Assembly (NCBI RefSeq): GCF_032917945.1
Contig: NZ_CP136624.1
Coordinates: 5,828,001 to 5,892,000, forward strand
Origin: Bradyrhizobium sp. sBnM-33
GTDB lineage: Bacteria > Pseudomonadota > Alphaproteobacteria > Rhizobiales > Xanthobacteraceae
Length of the DNA: 64,000 bases
Direction: 5' to 3'
The notes under the pieces are model-generated. The model saw only the letters and a list, made by a program, of their open reading frames with translations. It was not told the DNA's origin and made no database searches. This document shows, one piece after another, positions 58,074 to 64,000 of the stretch; within the stretch, counting starts at the first letter, position 1, and every line of letters begins with the position of its first letter. A program made the position numbers and the translations under genes.

Positions 58074-58706
58074 TTAAGAGGCGCCCCACTCGGACGGGGC
58101 GGTCCCGGCCATACGAAGCAGCATTCGCCGATAACTGCGGTTGAAAGCTACGGCCTTACGTGTCGCCTTCAGCACGCTGTCGATCCAGGACGTCGCAAGT
58201 TCTGCCTGATCATACTTCGTCAGATCGATCGTGCCGGTAGATTCGCCGTGGCGGAAGACAAGCTGCGCGCCAAACTTGCTGGCGAGCGCGCGCATCGCCT
58301 CGTTCTGCGCGCCGGTGGTGATCCGCAGGCTCTTGTAGCCCTTGGCCCGCGCCACCGCGATCAGCTTGCGGAACAGGATGCTGCCGACGCCCCGCCGCCG
58401 CACCGATGCTTCGACGCTGAAGGCGATCTCGGGAAGCGAATCCGGTGACTGGTCCGGCGGATGCAGCTCCGCGGCTCCGCGAACCACGCCGTTTTCAAAG
58501 AAGGCGATAATCGTCGTGCCGTCATTGGCGCATTTCTCGGCGTAGCGCTCGATGAAGCTGTCGTCCATGAAGCCATGGAAACGGTCGCGGCGGCTGGTGC
58601 GGTCGAGCCGCAGCAGGTGATCGCGCAATAGCGGCAGTTCTTCCTGCTGGCTCAGCGTGCGCACGCTGCTATCGGCAAGCGCAGCCGCAATAACGGTGAG
58701 GTACAT
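58074..58706 (-). CDS. GNAT-family N-acetyltransferase
   Basis: 210 residues. The acetyl-CoA site is VRRRGVGSILFRKLIAVARA (R-R-x-G-x-G/A, residues about 114-133), preceded by a strand (EIAFSVEASV) and followed by KSLRITTGAQNEAMRALASK. The N-terminal part (LLRDHLLRLDRTSRRDRFHG) is typical of a subgroup found in rhizobia. The substrate is unknown. It lies about 190 bases from the divergent AraC-type gene. Confidence 0.9.
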   Translation of the reverse strand: MYLTVIAAALADSSVRTLSQQEELPLLRDHLLRLDRTSRRDRFHGFMDDSFIERYAEKCANDGTTIIAFFENGVVRGAAELHPPDQSPDSLPEIAFSVEASVRRRGVGSILFRKLIAVARAKGYKSLRITTGAQNEAMRALASKFGAQLVFRHGESTGTIDLTKYDQAELATSWIDSVLKATRKAVAFNRSYRRMLLRMAGTAPSEWGAS

Positions 58707-58896
58707 AGTCCAAAACTCCTCTGAGAAAACCCTCGAGGAGGCGTCGAATCCCTAGACCACCTATATTGTGCGGCGCAACATCGAATTCAAGACCGGACTG
58801 CTCCGTATACTGCCTTAAATAACGGCAGCATTCCAGCAGTTTAGCCGACCCGCCATTAACCAATTGTTAAGGTTCGTCACCCCGCGCAAACTGGGC

Positions 58897-59916
58897 ATGG
58901 AGCTTGCTTTTTTTGATGCGCCAAGCCCAGGCAATGCACCGGATGTTTCGTGGAGATCCATTGTGGCTGTCGTGCTCGACACCAGATCTTGCCTTCCGGA
59001 GCGCCGGCTTGCGGTGTGGCAGGACATCGTCTGCGACACCTTTGTCGGGCTCGATTGCAAATCGGACATGCGTGGCGCGTTTTGGGGCTCGGTGTCGCAA
59101 TCCAGAATCGGGCAGATCGCGCTCACGCAGGTCGATTCCACGGCACAGCGGGTATTCCGCACACCGTCTCGCATAGCCCGTGCCAGCGAAGATTTCGTGC
59201 TGATGGCGCTGGGCAACAACGGCGTGAACGGCGTGTTCCAGGACGGCCGCGAGGCAGTCGTCTCTGCGGGACAATTCGTCATTTATGACACCACCCGACC
59301 CTACGAGCTGCGCTTCGACGACAGCTTCTCGCAGACGATCTTCCAAATGCCGCGCAAATTGCTGCAACAGCGCGTCGGCTCGTTCGACGGTCTGACCGCG
59401 ACGACGTTTGCAGGCGATCGTCCGCTCGAACGGCTGACGTATGATTTCGCACGCAATGTGAGCAAGACCGTCGAGCTGGTTGATCCCGCCGCCGCAACGC
59501 GCCTACTCGACCAGGCGCTCGACCTGCTGGCGATGACGCTTGCCGACCGGCTGCATGCCCGGTTGCCGGACCAGTCGGCCCACCGGTCGGCGCTGCTCTA
59601 TCGCCTCAAAAACCATATCCTGACGCATCTTTCCGATCCCGAATTATCGCTGCCGCGCGCTTCGGCGGCAGTCGGAATCTCGCCGCGTTATGCCAGCGAT
59701 CTGATGGCCGCCGAACGGTCCTCGTTCCGCAGCTACGTGCAGGCGCAGCGGCTGGAGCGCTGCAAGCGTGATCTTGCCGACCCGGCCCACCAGGCCCGGC
59801 ACATCGGCGAGATTGCCTTTGCGTGGGGCTTCAACGACCTCGCTCATTTCAGCCGCATCTTCAAACAGCGCTTCGGCGTCTCGCCGCGCGAATGGCGCGA
59901 GCAGCCGAACAAGTAA
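58897..59916 (+). CDS. AraC-family transcriptional regulator
   Basis: 339 residues from ATG 58897; a TTG at 58864 and a GTG further in are alternatives. The N-terminal AraC-binding-like domain (PF14525 type) has LPERRLAVWQDIVCDTFVGL, then FVLMALGNNGVNGVFQDGRE and GQFVIYDTTRPYELRFD. The C-terminal HTH at about 240-338 includes LSLPRASAAVGISPRYASDL and IGEIAFAWGFNDLAHFSRIF, ending FKQRFGVSPREWRE. It lies 167 bases upstream of the nitrilase and oxime dehydratase on the same strand and is the likely activator of the pathway. Confidence 0.92.
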   Translation: MELAFFDAPSPGNAPDVSWRSIVAVVLDTRSCLPERRLAVWQDIVCDTFVGLDCKSDMRGAFWGSVSQSRIGQIALTQVDSTAQRVFRTPSRIARASEDFVLMALGNNGVNGVFQDGREAVVSAGQFVIYDTTRPYELRFDDSFSQTIFQMPRKLLQQRVGSFDGLTATTFAGDRPLERLTYDFARNVSKTVELVDPAAATRLLDQALDLLAMTLADRLHARLPDQSAHRSALLYRLKNHILTHLSDPELSLPRASAAVGISPRYASDLMAAERSSFRSYVQAQRLERCKRDLADPAHQARHIGEIAFAWGFNDLAHFSRIFKQRFGVSPREWREQPNK

Positions 59917-60082
59917 CGTCTTTCGCCCGGCCCCTCTTGGCGCGCCGCGGGCGTCCGGCGTTCTCCCGACCATCTGCCAGTTTAGACAAGTTTTCGTTCC
60001 GCCGCGGACAAGCGGTGCGCATTGCCACGGCTGTAGGCTGGCGTCAGCGATCACCGGTCTTCAACACGAGAGGATGAGTTCG

Positions 60083-61096
60083 ATGGGTCTGGTTCATCAG
60101 AAATACAAGGTGGCGGTGGTTCAGGCGGCGCCGATCTTTCTCGATCTCGATGCGACCGTCGACAAGACCATCAAGCTGATCGAGGAAGCGTCCGCGAAAG
60201 GCGCCAAGCTGATCGCGTTTCCCGAAACCTTCATCCCCGGATATCCGTGGCAGATCTGGCTTGGCGCACCTGCCTGGGCGATCGGCCGCGGTTTCGTGCA
60301 GCGCTATTTTGACAATTCGCTAGCCTTCGACAGCCTGCAGGCGGAAAAGATCCGCCTAGCCGTGAAACGCGCAAAGCTGACGGCCGTGCTCGGGCTGTCC
60401 GAACGCGATGGTGGAAGCCTCTATATCGCGCAATGGCTGATCGGTCCCGATGGCGAGACCATCGCCAAGCGCCGAAAGCTGCGGCCGACCCATGCCGAAC
60501 GCACCGTGTTCGGCGAAGGCGACGGCAGCGATCTTGCGGTTCACGATCGTGCCGACGTCGGACGGCTCGGCGCACTGTGCTGCTGGGAGCACCTGCAGCC
60601 GCTGTCGAAATACGCGATGTACGCCCAAAACGAACAGGTGCATGTCGGTGCCTGGCCGAGCTTTTCGCTGTACGATCCGTTCGCGCATGCGCTTGGCCAT
60701 GAGGTCAATAATGCCGCCAGCAAGGTCTATGCGGTCGAGGGCTCATGCTTCTTCCTGGGCCCCTGCGCGGTCGTTTCGCAGGCCATGATCGACGAACTCT
60801 GCGACACTCCCGAAAAACACGCATTCCTGCATGCCGGCGGTGGCCACGCCGTGATCTACGGGCCGGACGGCAGTTCGCTGGCCGAGAAACTGCCGCCCGA
60901 CCAGGAAGGCATTCTGTACGCCGACATCGATCTCGGCATGATCGGCGTGGCGAAGAACGCCGCCGATCCGGCCGGGCATTATTCGCGGCCCGATGTTACG
61001 CGGCTGCTGCTCAACACCACGCGCGCCAACCGCGTCGAGCATTTCTCGCTTCCCATCGATGCCGAGGTCATGAGCGAAATCAGGCTGCAGGCTTGA
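60083..61096 (+). CDS. Nitrilase
   Basis: 337 residues from ATG 60083, with GAGAGG nine bases before it; ATG 60074 is an alternative. The catalytic triad is visible: E48 in AFPETFIPGYP, K132 in KRRKLRPTHAER and C167 in LGALCCWEHLQPL, with the usual WxHxQPL motif. It converts a nitrile to the carboxylic acid and ammonia and forms spiral oligomers. It is followed 33 bases later by an aldoxime dehydratase, so the pair takes aldoximes to acids. Length and motifs match arylacetonitrilase-type enzymes, but substrate preference is not determined. Confidence 0.95.
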   Translation: MGLVHQKYKVAVVQAAPIFLDLDATVDKTIKLIEEASAKGAKLIAFPETFIPGYPWQIWLGAPAWAIGRGFVQRYFDNSLAFDSLQAEKIRLAVKRAKLTAVLGLSERDGGSLYIAQWLIGPDGETIAKRRKLRPTHAERTVFGEGDGSDLAVHDRADVGRLGALCCWEHLQPLSKYAMYAQNEQVHVGAWPSFSLYDPFAHALGHEVNNAASKVYAVEGSCFFLGPCAVVSQAMIDELCDTPEKHAFLHAGGGHAVIYGPDGSSLAEKLPPDQEGILYADIDLGMIGVAKNAADPAGHYSRPDVTRLLLNTTRANRVEHFSLPIDAEVMSEIRLQA

Positions 61097-61128
61097 CGCG
61101 CTTCATTTTTGCGAGAAGGAGCAGGCCC

Positions 61129-62178
61129 ATGGAATCAGCGATCCCTGCACATCTGCAAACTGCGCGAACGCGTCACCGCCGCGTCGGCGAGGACTATACG
61201 CCGCCCTACCCGTCATTCGTGGCGCGGCACAAGCCAAGCGTCACGCGGGTGGTGATGGCCTATTTCGGCATCCAATCCCGCGGTGCGCTCTCGGTAGCCG
61301 CGGAGCAGGCGTCGGCCCGGCTCGCTTCGGATTTCGCAGCCGCCGACGGCCCGTCCCATTGGGACCGCGCGAGCTATGTCGACGAGGCCGGCTTCACCAA
61401 TTTCGTCACGGTGGCCTACTGGGACGAGCGGCAAAAGTTCGATCGCTGGTTTCCGGCCGCGCGCGAGCGCTGGACCGGCGGCCAGCGAACGAATGACGGC
61501 TTCGGGACCTTCATTGAGGCGCTTTACCCGTCCGTGGAAGGATATGAGACGCTGTTCTCTTCGCTCGGAAGGCCCGAAGGCGTCGCCGTTCTCGCCGACG
61601 GCATGAGCGGCGAGGTGCTGGAGCACGCCTATTGGGGCGGCATGCGCGATCGCATCCCGTTGTCCCAGACCAGCGAGATGGCTCCCTCAGGTTCCGCGCG
61701 AGCCATTCGCGACGGCGCGCGCATCCGGATCATCCCGCACGACAATCTCTGCCTGATCCGGTCGGGTCAGGATTGGGGCGATACCGAGGCCACTGAGCGC
61801 AAGATGTACCTCGGCGATGTCGAACCAGTGCTGCGCGCAGGCATGGATTTCCTCCGCGACCAGGGACGAGCGATCGGCTGCTATGCCAACCGTTACATGA
61901 CCGTCATCGGCCCTGACGGCGCGAGAGTCGAAAAATCGTACGGCATGAGCTGGTGGAAGAGCCTGTCGGCGCTGGAGCGCTGGGCTGAATCGCACCCGAC
62001 CCATGTCAGGATTTTCGGCGCCGCCATGAAATATCTGTCGACGCTCGGGCCGGCCGCAAAATTGCGACTCTACCACGAGGTCACCGTCGCCCGCGCCGAC
62101 GAGCAGCTTTTCGAATATGTGGACTGTCATCCGCAAACCGGAATGCTGAACGCCGTGCAGACGGTGGAGATGGCCTGA
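61129..62178 (+). CDS. Aldoxime dehydratase (phenylacetaldoxime dehydratase family)
   Basis: 349 residues from ATG 61129, with AGAAGGAGC upstream; known enzymes are about 350. Conserved residues seen: R173 in YWGGMRDRIP, S212 in LIRSGQDW, H292 (haem ligand) in SHPTHVRIFGAA and H316 (distal catalytic) in LRLYHEVTVA, matching the roles known in Rhodococcus OxdRE. It removes water from aldoximes to give nitriles using haem b. The upstream nitrilase finishes the pathway. A plant-associated bacterium could use it on plant aldoximes such as indole-3-acetaldoxime; that is inference. Confidence 0.94.
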   Translation: MESAIPAHLQTARTRHRRVGEDYTPPYPSFVARHKPSVTRVVMAYFGIQSRGALSVAAEQASARLASDFAAADGPSHWDRASYVDEAGFTNFVTVAYWDERQKFDRWFPAARERWTGGQRTNDGFGTFIEALYPSVEGYETLFSSLGRPEGVAVLADGMSGEVLEHAYWGGMRDRIPLSQTSEMAPSGSARAIRDGARIRIIPHDNLCLIRSGQDWGDTEATERKMYLGDVEPVLRAGMDFLRDQGRAIGCYANRYMTVIGPDGARVEKSYGMSWWKSLSALERWAESHPTHVRIFGAAMKYLSTLGPAAKLRLYHEVTVARADEQLFEYVDCHPQTGMLNAVQTVEMA

Positions 62179-62179
62179 G

Positions 62180-62578
62180 CTACAGCACCATCTGCGTTTG
62201 CGTGACGACCGCCACGAGCTTGCCGTCCTCGGTCTCCAGCCGCGTCTGCCAGACCTGGGTGCGACGTCCGCGATGCACCGGAGTTGCGGTCGCAATCACC
62301 GTGGTCCCTTCCTTGGCGCCGCCGATGAAATTGGTCTTGCTTTCGATCGTGGTGGTGCCTTTTGCGTCCGCCGGCAGGTTGATGACAGTCGCCGCGGCGC
62401 CAACCGAATCTGCGAACGCCATGAGAGCGCCGCCGTGAATCGTATTCCGGAGCGTGCAGAGGTCCGGCCGCACCAGCATCTTGGCGACCACCCGATCCAT
62501 TCCGGCTTCCGTGAAGGTTACCCCCTTCAGTTCCGCAAACGGCATCTTCATCGACTGGATCTTTTCGAGCGGCGTCAT
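62180..62578 (-). CDS. PaaI-family acyl-CoA thioesterase (hotdog fold)
   Basis: 132 residues. Motif RNTIHGGALMAFADSVGAAA (residues about 43-62) has the HGG and the Asp typical of PaaI-type thioesterases. The loop ESKTNFIGGAKEGTTVIATA follows and the end is GKLVAVVTQTQMVL. It hydrolyses acyl-CoA of some kind; the substrate is unknown. It is convergent with the aldoxime dehydratase gene, with one base between. Confidence 0.9.
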   Translation of the reverse strand: MTPLEKIQSMKMPFAELKGVTFTEAGMDRVVAKMLVRPDLCTLRNTIHGGALMAFADSVGAAATVINLPADAKGTTTIESKTNFIGGAKEGTTVIATATPVHRGRRTQVWQTRLETEDGKLVAVVTQTQMVL

Positions 62579-62701
62579 TCGTCCTCCGGCTTTTCTTGAA
62601 GTGATTTCCTGAACAGAATGAAGGCTGCCGGTAAATCAGGCAATGACCTCCGAGGTAATGGCCGCCGTGACATGGCCGCGTTATTCCGCCATATCATCGG
62701 C

Positions 62702-63487
62702 ATGCGCCAGTTCCCGCCCCGCCGAATTGTCTGCCTGACCGAAGAGACGGTGGAGACGCTGTATCTGCTCGGCGAGCAGGACCGCATCGTCGGCGTCTCC
62801 GGCTATGCGGTGCGGCCGCCACAGGTCCGCCGCGAGAAGCCGCGGGTCGCCGCCTTCATCTCCGCGGATATTCCAAAGATTCTCGCGCTCGAGCCTGATC
62901 TCGTGTTGGCCTTCTCCGACCTGCAGGCGGCCATCGTGGCGGATCTGGTGCGCGCGGGCGTCGCTGTCCACGTCTTCAACCAGCGCGACATTGCGGGCAT
63001 CCTCGCGATGATTCGCACGCTCGGCGCTATGGTCGGTGCGGCGGAGCGCGCCGATCAACTAGCGCGCGGCTTTGAAAAGCGCGTCGCGCAGGTCGCCGCG
63101 ACGCCCCGGCCTGCAGCGAAACCAAAAGTCTATTTCGAGGAATGGGACGATCCGCTTATCTCCGGCATCGGCTGGGTGTCCGAACTGATCGAGATCGCGG
63201 GCGGCGAGGACGCCCTACCGAAGCTGCGGTTTCAGCAGGCCGCCAAGGACCGGATCATCTCGCCTGATGTCGTGCGCGACACGGCCCCCGACGTGATCCT
63301 CGCGTCATGGTGCGGCAAGAAGGTCGTGCCTGAGCGTATCCGGCAGCGGCCGGGCTGGAGCGATATCCCCGCCGTGCGCAATAATCGCATCGTCGAGATC
63401 AAGTCGACGATCATCCTGCAGCCGGGACCGGCGGCGCTGACGGATGGGTTGGATGCGATCGTTAGGGCGTTGTGGCCTGTTGGCTGA
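62702..63487 (+). CDS. BtuF-like substrate-binding protein without signal peptide
   Basis: 261 residues from ATG 62702; upstream in-frame ATGs give a longer form without signal features. The class III binding-protein fold: PPRRIVCLTEETVETLYLLG, EQDRIVGVSGYAVRPPQVRR, PKILALEPDLVLAFSDLQAA and PDVILASWCGKKV, as in BtuF and related haem/cobalamin binders. No signal or lipobox is present, so it does not look exported, unlike BtuF. No ABC transporter genes are adjacent. It may bind a corrinoid or siderophore in the cytoplasm; the ligand is unknown. Confidence 0.82.
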   Translation: MRQFPPRRIVCLTEETVETLYLLGEQDRIVGVSGYAVRPPQVRREKPRVAAFISADIPKILALEPDLVLAFSDLQAAIVADLVRAGVAVHVFNQRDIAGILAMIRTLGAMVGAAERADQLARGFEKRVAQVAATPRPAAKPKVYFEEWDDPLISGIGWVSELIEIAGGEDALPKLRFQQAAKDRIISPDVVRDTAPDVILASWCGKKVVPERIRQRPGWSDIPAVRNNRIVEIKSTIILQPGPAALTDGLDAIVRALWPVG

Positions 63488-63489
63488 CG

Positions 63490-63605
63490 TTCCCCGGATG
63501 CTGCGCAGCGCGGAGCGGTGGCTGCTATTCCGGGGTCCATACGGCGGCAGGTCCCGGCTCTGCGGAGCAGCGCGAAGCGCTGCACCGCGTCCGGGACACG
63601 GTGAC
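63490..63605. repeat. GC-rich dispersed repeat
   Basis: CCCCGGATGCTGCGCAGCGC followed by GGAGCGGTGGCTGCTATTCC and GGGG, then GGTCCCGGCTCTGCGGAGCA facing GCGTCCGGGAC. Two hairpin-forming units in tandem, between convergent genes. Confidence 0.55.
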
Positions 63606-64000
63606 TCACACCTTCTCCACCCCGCACCATTCCGCGATGAAAAGTGCGGTTGCTTTGGTCGACTTCCGCAGCGAGTCCAGTTCGACATACTCGTTGAAGC
63701 CGTGCATTGCGGCGCCCTTCGCGCCAAAGCACAGGCTCGGGATGTTGTAGTTCAACCCATAGAACCGCGTATCGGTCAGCGCGGTGAACGCGCGGTCCGG
63801 CACCACGCCGCCATAGACGGCGTCGAACGCTTTTGCGAAGGCGGCTTCCGGCTCGGCCGAGTTCGTCAGCTCATATCCCTCCGACAAGAAGCCCGACCAC
63901 TCCACCTGCGGCGGATTGTTGGACAGGAATCTGTGATCGCGCGCCGCCGCCGACACGCAGGCCAAAATCTCCTTCTGGCATTCGGCGATCGACCAGCCCG
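63606..64000 (-). CDS. M20-family peptidase/deacylase, C-terminal part (5' end outside window)
   Basis: The minus frame is open to the window edge (GWSIAECQKEILACVSAAAR at the start of what is visible). The C-terminal dimerisation/catalytic part shows FRFLSNNPPQVEWSGFLSEG-like sequence, DRAFTALTDTRFYGLNYNIP and SLCFGAKGAAMHGFNEYVEL, with the His-Gly-x-(N/D)-E-x-V motif typical of ArgE/DapE deacylases. It hydrolyses an N-acyl amino acid or peptide with two metals. The substrate is not known. Confidence 0.88.
   Translation of the reverse strand, partial: GWSIAECQKEILACVSAAARDHRFLSNNPPQVEWSGFLSEGYELTNSAEPEAAFAKAFDAVYGGVVPDRAFTALTDTRFYGLNYNIPSLCFGAKGAAMHGFNEYVELDSLRKSTKATALFIAEWCGVEKV

Noticed and set aside
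1..64000. tRNA, rRNA, IS transposases, integrases or prophage genes
   Set aside because: None was recognised on either strand when reading the window; short degenerate tRNA-like sequences cannot be excluded without a covariance search.

Overview
The window reads as chromosomal DNA of an alphaproteobacterium, most likely Bradyrhizobium or a close relative in the Nitrobacteraceae. The signs are high GC, a rhizobial-type glutamine synthetase II (glnII) with a -24/-12 promoter, a GapR-type DUF2312 protein, two Bug/TctC solute-binding proteins, DUF6894 and DUF2735 proteins, and many copies of short palindromic intergenic repeats. The genus is inferred from gene content only. No rRNA, tRNA, CRISPR array, IS transposase or prophage was found.

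Layout. 0-2.7 kb: 3' part of a B12-dependent ribonucleotide reductase with a terminator. 2.8-4.8 kb: two genes of clearly lower GC (a DUF6236-like protein and an unknown), probably acquired. 4.8-10 kb: small envelope proteins, a Bug protein, a frameshifted membrane gene, an EamA transporter and many repeats. 10.3-12.4 kb: a UvrD/Rep-type helicase bounded by a 28-bp near-identical repeat. 12.4-27 kb: a cupin gene fused to a repeat, a tandem-repeat exported protein, an SH3 protein, a second Bug protein, a ROK kinase, an FMN-binding regulator, CsaA, GapR, PdxY, RlpA, a PanE-type reductase, a c-type cytochrome and a flavin reductase. 27.5-30.5 kb: two copies of a two-gene cassette (a DUF6894 protein plus a ~50-residue basic protein). 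30.6-39.4 kb: an SDR, a frameshifted NmrA-like gene, a chemoreceptor, a GDPD, an avidin-like protein and an ABC-F ATPase. 39.7-41.4 kb: a five-gene run of DUF2267 plus four very hydrophilic small proteins. Next to it are a LuxR-type regulator overlapping an HtrA/PDZ protein that lacks its catalytic His and Ser. 43.4-47 kb: a TonB-dependent siderophore receptor, a PepSY membrane protein and a small membrane protein, likely an iron-uptake operon. 47-56.7 kb: three paralogous two-domain GrlR-like proteins, interspersed with a Sel1 protein, a ModA-like protein, glnII/DUF2735, an MliC-like protein, a protein phosphatase and an SDR. 58.9-62.2 kb: an AraC regulator, a nitrilase and an aldoxime dehydratase, which form a compact aldoxime-nitrile-acid pathway. 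The right end holds a thioesterase, a BtuF-like binding protein and part of an M20 peptidase.

The most unusual content is the GrlR-like triplet, the duplicated DUF6894 cassette (its small second genes are below usual ORF length cut-offs), the LuxR/inactive-protease pair, the cytoplasmic avidin-like protein, the hydrophilic-protein operon, and the density of repeats. Several repeats appear to have truncated or fused genes. Three genes carry single frameshifts (8.8, 33.86 and 54.15 kb), which may be decay or sequence error.
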